Below, piece after piece: positions 31,798-39,035 of a stretch of DNA of 39,035 nt. The stretch is from DAIOFH01 sp036745875 (GTDB lineage Bacteria; Planctomycetota; SZUA-567), in contig DAIOFH010000023.1 in the NCBI GenBank assembly GCA_036745875.1, positions 1 to 39,035 of the forward strand, read 5' to 3'. The notes beneath the pieces are model-generated. The model was not told where the DNA came from, did not search any database, and was given only the letters and a program-made list of their open reading frames with translations. The position numbers were made by a program, and so were the translations under genes. How positions within the stretch are numbered: the first letter of the stretch is position 1; every line of letters begins with the position of its first letter.

Positions 31798-32037
31798 CCC
31801 GTAGCGGAGGCAAGGCGACCTGGATCCCGGCAACTGCGGATGCTTTTCGCCCGGGTCGATGTAATCCCGCCGGGATGACGAAAAAGGGTGGGATGCGGCG
31901 CTTGCGGTGCGGAGGGCTGTCTCCGCCCCGAAAGCGCTGCACACCACCGAAACCGTCATCCCGGCGTCTGTACAATAACCCGGGGAAAAAAACGTCCGCA
32001 GTTGCCGGGATTCAGGTCGCCTTGCCTCCGCTACGGG
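31798..32037. repeat. ~240-bp near-perfect palindrome
   Basis: The outer ~60 bases on each side (31798-31856 and 31978-32037) are inverted copies; the first 43 differ at one position. An inner 13-bp match CGCCGGGATGACG (31868-31880 versus 31954-31966) and a looser match around 31893-31942 share the same centre near 31917. The whole segment can fold into one long hairpin. It fills the gap between the racemase stop and the DHA-kinase start and contains no gene. The CGTCATCCCGGCG part resembles the REP-like pair at 37606-37726. Confidence 0.85.
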
Positions 32038-32091
32038 AACAGCCTATCCAACAGTGTACGGTAAAAAGACGATTTACAGTCAATAAAAAAT

Positions 32092-32781
32092 TTACCCGAC
32101 CGCCAGCGCGGCCGCCCTGGCCGCGTGGATCAATGTCGTGTCGAAAACCGGGAGCGGGGTGTCTTTCTGCGAAATCAGCAGGCCTATTTCGGTACAGCCC
32201 AGGATCACGCCCCCGGCTCCCCGCCGGGCGAGTTCCCGGATAATACGCACATACTCCCGCTTGGATCTGTCCGAAATCACCCCCAGGCACAATTCCCCGT
32301 AAATCACGCGATTCACCACTTCCACGCCAGGGCTGTCCGGGATCAGCACCTCGATTCCGGCGGCGATCAGCTTTTCCTTGTAGAAGTCCTGCGTCATCGT
32401 GTACTTCGTCCCCAGCAGCGCCACTCTCAGGACATTGTTCTCCTCCAGCGCTTCGGCGGTGGCTTCGGCGATGTGGAGGATGGGGATGGCGATCCGGCGC
32501 TGGATCTCCGGGGCGACCTTGTGCATGGTGTTTGTACAGATGACCAGGAAATCCGCGCCCGCCGACTCCAGGCGTTTCGCTGCGTCCGCGAGTATATCGG
32601 CGCTTCGCAGCCAATCACCCCTGGACTGGCACGCTTCGATCTCGGCGAAGTCGACGCTGTACATAACTATCTTTGCCGAATGCAGCCCGCCGAGGCGTTC
32701 CTTGATTTCTTCGTTGATGATCCGGTAGTAGAGCGCGGTGCTTTCCCAACTCATGCCGCCCAAGAGGCCGATCGTTTTCAC
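32092..32781 (-). CDS. aspartate/glutamate racemase family protein
   Basis: A 229-residue cofactor-independent racemase-family protein. It starts TIGLLGGMSWEST and carries the two catalytic cysteines in VICTNTMHK and VILGCTEIGLL. I chose the GTG at 32779-32781, with GGAG upstream, because the family begins right there; the 15 residues encoded upstream look like leader DNA. Members interconvert D- and L-Asp or Glu, or act on related acids such as hydantoins. The gene follows no visible operon partner, and the large palindrome separates it from the DHA kinase gene. Confidence 0.87.
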   Translation of the reverse strand: MKTIGLLGGMSWESTALYYRIINEEIKERLGGLHSAKIVMYSVDFAEIEACQSRGDWLRSADILADAAKRLESAGADFLVICTNTMHKVAPEIQRRIAIPILHIAEATAEALEENNVLRVALLGTKYTMTQDFYKEKLIAAGIEVLIPDSPGVEVVNRVIYGELCLGVISDRSKREYVRIIRELARRGAGGVILGCTEIGLLISQKDTPLPVFDTTLIHAARAAALAVG

Positions 32782-32902
32782 GCCGTGTTCTCCGAAGGTT
32801 TGAAAAAAAGCGCCAGTGACCGACAAAGCGGAAGACTGGCGCGGGATGCCAAAGCATTTTGAGAAAGTTCAAGAAAGCCCTATCGCGACGCTTGAACCTG
32901 CC

Positions 32903-33193
32903 TCACACGGGCTTGGCGACATTGATCACGATGTTCAGGGACTTGTCCTTGGCGAACTGGACGAATTTCTGGAAGTGCGGGGTTTTGCCGTGGATGTCGA
33001 TGGCTTCCTGCGATTTCCAGTGCTCGATGAAGAGGAACGATCCCGACTTTTCGACGCTTTCGTTGAGGGTATAGAAAATATTCCCTTCCTCCTTGGAACT
33101 TTCGGCTATCAACCCTTTGGTCAGGGCCAGGAATTCTTCCCTGATTGACGGCGCGATTTCCACGCTCGCCGCGATATACAGATCATTACCCAT
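32903..33193 (-). CDS. antibiotic-biosynthesis-monooxygenase (ABM) domain protein, YgiN-like
   Basis: A 96-residue dimeric ferredoxin-like-barrel protein of the ABM family. It reads LYIAASVEIAPSIREEFLALTKGLIAESSKEEGNIFYTLNES, then FLFIEHWKSQEAIDIHGKTPHFQKF. Such proteins include quinol monooxygenases, LsrG-like isomerases and proteins of unknown role. AAAGGGTG precedes the ATG. It lies 41 bp after the aldo/keto reductase gene in the same direction and is probably co-transcribed with it, which hints at a joint role in redox or detoxification of a small carbonyl or quinone compound. Confidence 0.85.
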   Translation of the reverse strand: MGNDLYIAASVEIAPSIREEFLALTKGLIAESSKEEGNIFYTLNESVEKSGSFLFIEHWKSQEAIDIHGKTPHFQKFVQFAKDKSLNIVINVAKPV

Positions 33194-33234
33194 GGTTCAC
33201 CCTTTCAATTAGGCATAATTCCCAAACAAAAACC

Positions 33235-34353
33235 TCACGCGTCCAAAACTTTTGACGCTTTCGCCAATTCCTCGATGATCGGTATGCTCTGGGGGCAGAC
33301 AGCCTCGCAGTTGCCGCAGGCGACGCATTCCGAGGCTTTGGCCCTGGAACTGGTTTCCCAGGCGTAGCTCCTTTTCACCGATTCCAGGTCATGATAGATC
33401 AGGTAATCGTTGATTGTCTTGAAGGTGCCGGGGATGGCGACGTTGGCCGGGCAGTCCTTGAGGCAGTACCTGCAGTCGGTGCAGGGCACCTGCGGGATGC
33501 CGGCGAGCACTTCCTGCACCTTGTCGACGACCGCCAGTTCGTCCTTGGTGAGCGGCTTGAAATTTTCCATGAAGGACAGGTTGTCCTCCATCTGGAGGAG
33601 GGTCGACATGCCGCTCAGGACCGTGATGACGCCGTCAAGGGACGCGGCGAAGCGTATCGCCCAGGACGCGGCGGAGGCGGCGGGGTTCGCCGCGTAGAGG
33701 ATTTTCGCCGCCTGTTCCGGCAGCCGCGCCAGCGCGCCGCCCTTGACCGGTTCCATGACAACCACCGGCTTGTTGAACTTCCTGGCGACCTCGTAACATT
33801 TCCGCGACTGGACAATGCTGTTTTCCCAGTCGGAATAATTGATCTGGAGCTGGACGAACTCCATCTCCGGGTGCTTTTCGAGGATATTTTCCAGGTAATC
33901 CGCCGTGTCGTGTATGGAGAAGCCGATATGCTTTATCCGGCCCGCCTTTTTCTGTTCGGCGAGGAAATTCCAGATGTCGAACTTGTAGAACGACTCGGTG
34001 CGGTCGGCCCCGAGGTTGTGGAGGAGGTAGAAGTCGAAGTACTCCACTCCGGTCCGCTTGAGGGAGGTCCAGAACATGTCCTCCGCTTCCTTGGCCGTTT
34101 TTGGGCCATGCCAGGCGGGGAGCTTGGTGGTGAGCTGGAAGCGCTCCCTGGGATAGCGGTCGACGAGCGCGGTCTTGGCGGCTTCCTCGGACTTCCCGTC
34201 GATATAGCCGTAGGCGGTGTCGAAATAGGTAAAGCCTTTTTCCATGAACAGGTCGACCATCTGCTTGGTCTGTTCGATATCCACTTCTTCGCCAAGCATC
34301 GGCAACCGCATCAAACCGAATCCGAGTTTTTTGATGTCCTTGCCTAACGTCAT
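33235..34353 (-). CDS. aldo/keto reductase with C-terminal 2x[4Fe-4S] ferredoxin domain
   Basis: A 372-residue oxidoreductase. The N-terminal aldo/keto reductase barrel (residues 1-285) has FGLMRLPML, FDTAYGYIDGKSE with the catalytic Asp/Tyr, TTKLPAW with the Lys, and FYLLHNL with the His. The C-terminal part binds two iron-sulfur clusters through CTDCRYCLKDCP and CVACGNCEAVCP. This architecture is frequent in anaerobes, where electrons may pass to or from ferredoxin as well as NAD(P)H. GGAGGG precedes the ATG. It is divergent from the AraC regulator, which is a plausible controller, and is probably co-transcribed with the ABM gene. Confidence 0.9.
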   Translation of the reverse strand: MTLGKDIKKLGFGLMRLPMLGEEVDIEQTKQMVDLFMEKGFTYFDTAYGYIDGKSEEAAKTALVDRYPRERFQLTTKLPAWHGPKTAKEAEDMFWTSLKRTGVEYFDFYLLHNLGADRTESFYKFDIWNFLAEQKKAGRIKHIGFSIHDTADYLENILEKHPEMEFVQLQINYSDWENSIVQSRKCYEVARKFNKPVVVMEPVKGGALARLPEQAAKILYAANPAASAASWAIRFAASLDGVITVLSGMSTLLQMEDNLSFMENFKPLTKDELAVVDKVQEVLAGIPQVPCTDCRYCLKDCPANVAIPGTFKTINDYLIYHDLESVKRSYAWETSSRAKASECVACGNCEAVCPQSIPIIEELAKASKVLDA

Positions 34354-34529
34354 GATTTTCCCTCCTTGCGTGCTCTGGTATGAACGGGGCGGGCCTTCTG
34401 GCGTCCAGAACCGGCCCTTCCGATCCCAGAGATTATACCGCATACATTAGCGCAGGCAAACGTTTCATTATCCAATTCTTCTCGCCCAATGTATAATGTC
34501 GCGCATCAGCCTCAATGGGAGTGACGCCA

Positions 34530-35441
34530 ATGCAAGACACCCATCCGGATATCGTCAGCCAGATGTACCGCAGCGAAGTCTTCGCACCCGGCTACAAGTT
34601 CGACATCTACTATGCGGAAAAACTCAACGGCGAAACGGTCGAAGTGCTTCATTCCCACCATAATTTCGAAATCTATTACGCGCTTGAGAACCGCATCGTA
34701 AGCCGCATCGAGGACGGCGAGCATGTGCTGGAAAAGGGAAACGCGCTCTTCCTCGCCCCCGGCGTCCTGCATCATACGGTGTACGAGCCGAACGTCAGCA
34801 AGGATTATTTCGTTCTCATCTTCGACGTGGTTCCGAGCCATCCCCTGGACAAGCTCCCGGACGAACACCGCACCCAATACCTCGAAGTGAAGGAGCGGCT
34901 GGACATGATCCTTGAGCAGCGCTTCCTCATCGCGCGCGGCGCTCCCGACATGGCGCTGATACTGGAGCGGATCAGGCAGGAAAAAATCAACCGCTACATC
35001 AACTGGATGTCCTTGCTGAACTCCTATCTCCACCATTTTTTCATCCATGCCATCCGCGAGGTCGGCGTCGAGTCGTCCCATTCGACGGTGGAGGAGCCGC
35101 AGGAAAAGCTCAACCTCGGCGTCGACGCCACCAAGTTCATGCATGCCAATTACCACCGGGACATTTCGCTGGAGGATGCGGCGGAGTACCTGAACATCTC
35201 GCCCCGCCATGTCAACCGCGTTTTCCGCGACGTCTTCGGCAGCACCTTTTCCAAGACCCTCAGCCTGTTCCGCCTCAATTATGCGAAAAAATACCTCGCA
35301 TCGACGGGCGACTCGGTGGAAAAGATATCGGAGAAGGTGGGGTTCAAGACGCCGCGCACCCTTTTCAAGCTGTTCAGCCAGTATGAAAAGATGTCGGCGG
35401 CGGAGTATAGGAAGAAGTACCAGGCCAAGGCAAAGAAGTGA
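34530..35441 (+). CDS. AraC-family transcriptional regulator with cupin sensor
   Basis: A 303-residue regulator. The N-terminal cupin domain (residues 25-110: VEVLHSHHNFEIYYALENRI, LEKGNALFLAPGVLHHT) senses a ligand. The C-terminal domain has two helix-turn-helices (residues 205-298: HRDISLEDAAEYLNISPRHVNRVFRDVFG, then DSVEKISEKVGFKTPRTLFKLFSQYEKMSAAEYRKKY). The ATG at 34530 is preceded by GGGAGTG; an ATG five codons earlier is less well placed. It is transcribed away from the aldo/keto reductase and ABM genes, its most likely targets. Confidence 0.9.
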   Translation: MQDTHPDIVSQMYRSEVFAPGYKFDIYYAEKLNGETVEVLHSHHNFEIYYALENRIVSRIEDGEHVLEKGNALFLAPGVLHHTVYEPNVSKDYFVLIFDVVPSHPLDKLPDEHRTQYLEVKERLDMILEQRFLIARGAPDMALILERIRQEKINRYINWMSLLNSYLHHFFIHAIREVGVESSHSTVEEPQEKLNLGVDATKFMHANYHRDISLEDAAEYLNISPRHVNRVFRDVFGSTFSKTLSLFRLNYAKKYLASTGDSVEKISEKVGFKTPRTLFKLFSQYEKMSAAEYRKKYQAKAKK

Positions 35442-35480
35442 TTGCGAACGTTCGACAACCCTGATAGCGGAGGCGAAGCT

Positions 35481-36188
35481 GTGTTCGAGCTGGTGGCGGA
35501 ATGCAACAATGAGTTGAAGGATTGCGGCGTTCCCTATGCTTTCTGCGGCGGTTGGGCGCTGGAATTGTTTATGCACAAAATGACACGCCGGCATGGAGAC
35601 GTAGACGTGGTTGTATTTGGCGAAGACGGAAGAACCATTGTCGAGTTCATGATAAACAGGGGATGGAATATTTATGAGCATCGCCTCGATTGGATTGACG
35701 ATTCAAAAGCCAATTCATATTTGCGACGAACAACCGCGGAGGACGGGAACCTCCCGTCACTTTCCGGCGTTTGGGCGCTAAAGCCGGGATGTTCGCTGGT
35801 AAATATAAAATCAAGGCCGGACAGCCGCGATATTTACGATTACGAAATCCTCTGCGACGAACAGCAGAAGTTCGATTTTATGGAGATTGTGTTTTGTAAG
35901 CGTAAAAATGGATTTTATGTTTGTGATGAAAAGAAGGATATAAAAAGGGAACTGGAAAAAGCGATTTTGCATAACAACGGCATACCGTATCTTGCGCCGG
36001 AAATCATACTGTTTTTTATCTCCGATCCGGCATATCAAAAATCCGACTATCACAGGGAAAAGAGCCAATCCGATTATATGAACGCCGCGCCGATACTGTC
36101 CAAAGGACAGAAGGATTGGCTGGTAAGCGCGCTGGAAACAATGTATCCGGATTGTAACTTGCGGCTTGAGCAATTGAAAATGCTTTGA
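35481..36188 (+). CDS. nucleotidyltransferase-fold protein (aminoglycoside/lincosamide adenylyltransferase-like)
   Basis: A 235-residue protein with the polymerase-beta nucleotidyltransferase signature AFCGGWALELF (residues 19-29) and HGDVDVVVFGED, which supplies the metal-binding Asp pair. The layout is close to small drug-modifying adenylyltransferases and uncharacterised relatives. The GTG at 35481 follows GGAGG and fits the family start. The second half is visibly richer in A and T than neighbouring genes, and the protein has no link to sugar metabolism, which suggests horizontal acquisition. It begins 39 bp after the AraC stop. Whether it modifies a drug, a tRNA or a protein cannot be told. 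Confidence 0.7.
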   Translation: MFELVAECNNELKDCGVPYAFCGGWALELFMHKMTRRHGDVDVVVFGEDGRTIVEFMINRGWNIYEHRLDWIDDSKANSYLRRTTAEDGNLPSLSGVWALKPGCSLVNIKSRPDSRDIYDYEILCDEQQKFDFMEIVFCKRKNGFYVCDEKKDIKRELEKAILHNNGIPYLAPEIILFFISDPAYQKSDYHREKSQSDYMNAAPILSKGQKDWLVSALETMYPDCNLRLEQLKML

Positions 36189-36256
36189 AGCATTTTCTCT
36201 CAACTTCGGCCTTTTCGATTTCTTAATTTAGATGCGTGGCCCCTGTGAAAAATAGG

Positions 36257-36270
36257 CTGGCCTTGGCCAG
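36257..36270. other. short hairpin in the gap before queC
   Basis: CTGGCC-TT-GGCCAG, a perfect 6-bp stem in the 268-bp gap between the nucleotidyltransferase and queC genes. No T-run follows and no preQ1 riboswitch could be recognised nearby. The rest of the gap shows nothing notable. Confidence 0.3.
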
Positions 36271-36456
36271 ATTATCTGACAGTGTATACGTTTTCCGTTT
36301 CAACCCGTCTTTGAGGAAAAACGCCCGCCGCCATCCGGCAAACTTCAAAGTATTTGACCGACTGCACTTGCATTGCACATATTTTTCGGTACAATTTCAA
36401 TCTTGCTTTCGTTCGTTGTTTACGGGCTTTCACTAAATGGTCGCATCGGATTAATC

Positions 36457-37131
36457 ATGCAAAAACAAAATGCCGTTGTGTTGCTGTCGGGAGGATTGGA
36501 TTCGGCTACGGTTCTGGCCGTCGCGATGTCCGAAGGGTATGCCTGCCATTGCTTGTCCTTCGATTACGGGCAGCGCAACAACCCCGAGCTCGATGCAGCC
36601 AAACGGGTAGCCAAGTCACTGGGCGCGGCCTCGAACCGCATCATGCCCATCGACCTGCGCATCTTCGGCGGCTCCGCCCTCACCAGCGATATCGCCGTAC
36701 CGAAATCCGGCGTAGCCCCGGGAATCCCCGTCACCTACGTTCCGGCACGCAACACCGTTTTCCTTTCCTACGGCCTGGCCATGGCGGAAGTGCTGAGTGC
36801 TACCGCACTATTCATCGGCGTGAACTCGGTCGACTATTCCGGCTATCCCGATTGCCGCCCCGAGTTCATCGACGCATTTCAAAAACTGGCCAATTTAGCG
36901 ACCAAACAGGGAATGGAAGGCAGGCCGATAAGGGTGAGAGCCCCATTGCAGCATCTGGACAAGGGACAAATCATCACCCTTGGGACCAAACTCGGCGTTG
37001 ACTACTCCCTGACCCTGACCTGCTACGATCCATCCAACATGGGTTTGGCGTGCGGCGAATGCGACTCGTGCCGCTTCCGTCGGGAAGGATTCAAAAAAGC
37101 CGGCGTCGTCGACCCGACGCGCTATAAATAA
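36457..37131 (+). CDS. queC: 7-cyano-7-deazaguanine synthase (QueC)
   Basis: A 224-residue enzyme of queuosine biosynthesis that converts 7-carboxy-7-deazaguanine to preQ0 using ammonia and ATP. It has the PP-loop ATP motif LLSGGLDSATVLA (residues 9-21), SFDYGQRNNPELDAA, TYVPARNTVFLSYGLA and the zinc-binding cysteines in SLTCYDPSNMGLACGECDSCRFRREGF. The start is the ATG at 36457; the ribosome binding site is weak, but upstream frame sequence does not resemble the family. No other queuosine gene is in the window. A hairpin at 37397-37440 probably ends its transcript. Confidence 0.93.
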   Translation: MQKQNAVVLLSGGLDSATVLAVAMSEGYACHCLSFDYGQRNNPELDAAKRVAKSLGAASNRIMPIDLRIFGGSALTSDIAVPKSGVAPGIPVTYVPARNTVFLSYGLAMAEVLSATALFIGVNSVDYSGYPDCRPEFIDAFQKLANLATKQGMEGRPIRVRAPLQHLDKGQIITLGTKLGVDYSLTLTCYDPSNMGLACGECDSCRFRREGFKKAGVVDPTRYK

Positions 37132-37396
37132 AGCCATCACCGATAGCACATGGCAAAACCCGAACATTCCTCATTCAAATGCTTGCCAGCCCCGGTAAGA
37201 CGGCGCGATCATCCCCAGATCGAAAAAGCTGGTCAATACAATACTTACCCGACCCCGATTTTTCCGGTAGTTGACAAAATATCACGCAAGCAACCGCGGC
37301 GGCGAATTCCTTGATATCGCAAAAATTCTTAAAATGCTCTAGGCATGACAGAAACGGGACATGATCCGGAACTCTCGCTCATCTTAAGCCGGTGGT

Positions 37397-37440
37397 GGTC
37401 CGGAAGGGGGAAGCCCCCTCCACCCATCTTTGGCTTTTTC
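37397..37440 (+). terminator. terminator-like hairpin downstream of queC
   Basis: GGAAGGGGG-AAG-CCCCCTCC stem followed at a short distance by CTTTGGCTTTTTC. It shares its sequence plan (CCGGA, G5, C5, TCC, then TTTGGC and T5 or more) with the minus-strand hairpin at 37812-37860. Confidence 0.5.
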
Positions 37441-37605
37441 GATCCCATAACCGATGGATCATCAAGGACAATTGGAATAAAAGTGGGTTCTGTGCATAGA
37501 GGATAAACGACACGAAGTGGGTTTTGTTCATTGTGGACAAATTCGAAGTCGCATGCCGATAGTATATTGCTCCACCGAGGAAAAGTCCATATCGCCCGCC
37601 CCGCT

Positions 37606-37726
37606 CGTCATACCGGCGAACGCCGGTATCCAGTGGACGGCTCGGTTAAGGAACGAATTAGAATCCATGAAGCCATCGTTCCCCTGTTTTTTCGTCCCCT
37701 GGTTCCCGGCGTTCGCCGGTATGACG
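37606..37726. repeat. inverted pair of REP-like hairpins
   Basis: Each unit is itself a hairpin, ACCGGCG-AA-CGCCGGT. The left copy starts CGTCATACCGGCGAACG (37606-37634) and the right copy is its near-perfect complement (37698-37726), 63 bp apart. The CGTCAT start and CCAG end match a widely scattered type of bacterial repetitive extragenic palindrome as I recall it. The pair has the layout of a BIME. Confidence 0.75.
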
Positions 37727-37811
37727 ATGCTGTGTTCATTGTATTAGTGCTACGGATAACCTTGTGGCCCGTTCGGCATATTTCTGCTAAATGACAGTCG
37801 GCAGATCCACA

Positions 37812-37860
37812 AAAAAAGGCCAAACATAAGCGGAGGGGGCAAGCCCCCTCCGGCCTTGGA
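37812..37860 (-). terminator. intrinsic terminator behind the class II aldolase gene
   Basis: On the minus strand GGAGGGGG-CTTG-CCCCCTCC is followed by TTTGGCCTTTTTTT. It starts 18 bp after the aldolase stop codon. Confidence 0.7.
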
Positions 37861-37877
37861 AATCAAAACCCGCCGGT

Positions 37878-38732
37878 TCACGCCTTGCCGGCGGAACCAA
37901 GCATGTCTATCCACCTGCTGATAGTCTTCTTCGTCGCTTCGGAAGCCTCGCGCTTCGCCACGGCCCACCAGGTGTCGCCCTGCTCCATCAACTTGATATA
38001 GACATTGTTGAAGTCGCGCGCAATCTCGCTCGCGACATTGACCTTGCTGATCCCGGATGCCACCGCCTTCTTCAACTGGTCTTCCGGAGTGCCGGAACCG
38101 CCATGCAGCACCAGCGGGATGCGGACGGCGTCGCTGATCTCCTGCAACAGCTCGAGCTGCAGGCTGGGGGACTTCTTGTACAGCCCGTGCGCGTTGCCGA
38201 TGGACACGGCGAGGAAATCGCAGCCGGTGGCCTTCACAAAAGCCTTTGCCTGCGCAGGGTCGGTGAACTCGGTACGGAAGTTCGGGTCGCCCTCGTGCGA
38301 TTCCTTCCCCACGCGGCCCATGGCCCCGATCTCCGCTTCCACCGCGACACCCCTCGGGTGGGCATAGTCCACGACCTTTTTCGTCAAGGCCACGTTCGAC
38401 TCGTAGTCCCCCTGCGACCCGTCAATCATCACGGACAAAAACCCGGCGTCTATCGCCTCCACCACCTGCTCGTACGTCCCTGCATGGTCAAGGTGCAAAC
38501 ACGCATCCACCCCGACTGTATCCGAAACCGCCTTCGCCACCGCCACCGTCATCTTCGCGCCCAGGAGGGCGTACTCAATCGGAGCGCTTATCATCAGCAC
38601 GGGGGATTTCCTCGACTTGTCCTCCTCCATCACCGATTTCATGGTTTCTGCATTGAATGCGTCAAAACCGCCGACTGCATATTTTCCCGCATACGCATTA
38701 GACAGCATTTCCTTCGATCCGATAATAGGCAA
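37878..38732 (-). CDS. class II fructose/tagatose-bisphosphate-type aldolase
   Basis: A 284-residue zinc-dependent aldolase of the Fba/GatY/KbaY/IolJ group. Landmarks are GSKEMLSNAYAGKYAVGGFDAFNAE at the start, CLHLDHAGTYEQV with the catalytic Asp and zinc His, VAVEAEIGAMGRVG, and LVLHGGSGTPEDQLKKAV with the zinc and phosphate contacts. The start is a TTG at 38730-38732: GAGGAGAG lies just upstream and all relatives begin here. Candidate substrates are fructose- or tagatose-1,6-bisphosphate or the inositol intermediate DKGP. The last would pair with the mmsA/iolA gene at the other end of the window. The sequence does not let me choose. Confidence 0.88.
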   Translation of the reverse strand: MPIIGSKEMLSNAYAGKYAVGGFDAFNAETMKSVMEEDKSRKSPVLMISAPIEYALLGAKMTVAVAKAVSDTVGVDACLHLDHAGTYEQVVEAIDAGFLSVMIDGSQGDYESNVALTKKVVDYAHPRGVAVEAEIGAMGRVGKESHEGDPNFRTEFTDPAQAKAFVKATGCDFLAVSIGNAHGLYKKSPSLQLELLQEISDAVRIPLVLHGGSGTPEDQLKKAVASGISKVNVASEIARDFNNVYIKLMEQGDTWWAVAKREASEATKKTISRWIDMLGSAGKA

Positions 38733-39035
38733 CGTTCTCTCCTCAGCTAGATGGTAAGCACAGTCCAAAAGGTCATAACCAGCCCGGCCGCTTCGCCCGG
38801 AACGCAACAGTGTACGACCTCGCTCCGGCGAGGTCAACTGGAAGTTGCCCTAGCGCTTTTTAAATAATGGTTGGTTCCTTGTTGCGTTTTACAGCACAAC
38901 TGGTACATGCCGAAAAGCGCCAGGGAAGGGTCACTATTATTTAAAACGCAATAATACCGATTTCAAATGATTATTTCCGATAACGGTTAGACGCTGGAAG
39001 GAGCGTATAGGTGATTTTTTCCGGTGGTTTGGAAA
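38733..39035. other. upstream region of the aldolase gene up to the window end
   Basis: About 300 bp without a convincing gene. The ribosome binding site of the aldolase is at 38737-38744, the dispersed repeat copy B occupies 38850-38957, and the remaining 78 bp to the edge show no recognisable feature. A longer in-frame ATG at 38837 for the aldolase exists but lacks a ribosome binding site. Confidence 0.5.
38850..38957. repeat. ~108-bp dispersed structured repeat, copy B
   Basis: Reverse-complement match (about 85%) to 3048-3155, over the same 108-bp length. Both share sharp ends: GTATTATTGCG at one side and CTAG at the other. It is located upstream of the aldolase gene but in the opposite orientation to copy A relative to the neighbouring minus-strand gene, so it is not a shared promoter. 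Confidence 0.75.

Larger units (their letters stand above)
37132..37877. other. gene-free region with terminators and REP-like repeats
   Basis: About 745 bp between convergent genes. It contains a terminator-like hairpin on the plus strand (37397-37440), an inverted REP-like pair (37606-37726) and a second terminator-like hairpin on the minus strand (37812-37860). A 14-base string AATATCACGCAAGC near 37281 also occurs near 20739. No convincing gene was seen; short frames here overlap the repeats. Confidence 0.6.

Noticed and set aside
30717..32243. 508-codon plus-strand open frame
   Set aside because: It runs antisense to the DHA kinase, then through the palindrome and into the racemase; not a plausible protein.
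36189..36456. preQ1 riboswitch before queC
   Set aside because: No preQ1 aptamer pattern could be matched; only a short hairpin is present.

Overview
The window looks like a carbohydrate-utilisation region from a fermentative, probably diderm bacterium. Three solute-binding proteins carry cleavable signal peptides and no convincing lipobox. Genes have AGGAG-type ribosome binding sites, coding DNA is GC-rich and the long intergenic regions are strongly AT-rich. I cannot assign a phylum from sequence alone. No rRNA, tRNA, CRISPR array, transposase or phage gene was seen.

Block 1 (1-7340): a minus-strand operon with a divergent XRE-cupin regulator. It encodes a creatininase-family hydrolase (IolN-like), a zinc alcohol dehydrogenase, a TIM-barrel epimerase (IolO-like), a second zinc dehydrogenase (IolM-like), a sugar-binding protein and methylmalonate/malonate-semialdehyde dehydrogenase (cut by the window edge). 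The IolM/IolN/IolO set matches the Thermotoga-type route from scyllo-inosose through a diketo-inositol to a keto-gluconate and tagaturonate.

Block 2 (7391-9639): an unrecognised 320-residue protein, a peroxiredoxin C-terminal remnant and a SorC-family regulator.

Block 3 (9738-18841): a compact minus-strand operon in the order transketolase N half, transketolase C half, FGGY kinase, periplasmic binding protein, DUF2291 protein, ABC ATPase, permease and L-fucose-isomerase-family enzyme, with the SorC gene behind it. This suggests import, isomerisation, phosphorylation and two-carbon transfer of a sugar. A branched pentose such as D-apiose is one testable candidate.

Block 4 (19302-22192): an HxlR regulator, a flavodoxin-family reductase, two unknown small proteins, and C-terminal remnants of a second flavodoxin gene and of iolG.

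Block 5 (22378-32781): a LacI-controlled divergon with a strong promoter and four AACGTT operators. It has an FGGY kinase on one side and a binding protein, ABC ATPase, permease, triosephosphate-isomerase-like protein and YjbQ on the other, followed by a dihydroxyacetone kinase and an Asp/Glu racemase. Three genes here carry in-frame internal deletions: the ATPase lost its first-domain signature and Walker B, the permease is fused to the tail of an epimerase, and the DHA kinase lost the segment with its substrate-binding histidine.

Block 6 (32903-39035): an ABM-domain protein, a 2x[4Fe-4S] aldo/keto reductase, an AraC regulator, a nucleotidyltransferase, QueC and a class II aldolase. The intergenic space is rich in structured repeats: a ~240-bp palindrome, a REP-like pair, a ~108-bp dispersed element and hairpins after two of the binding-protein genes.
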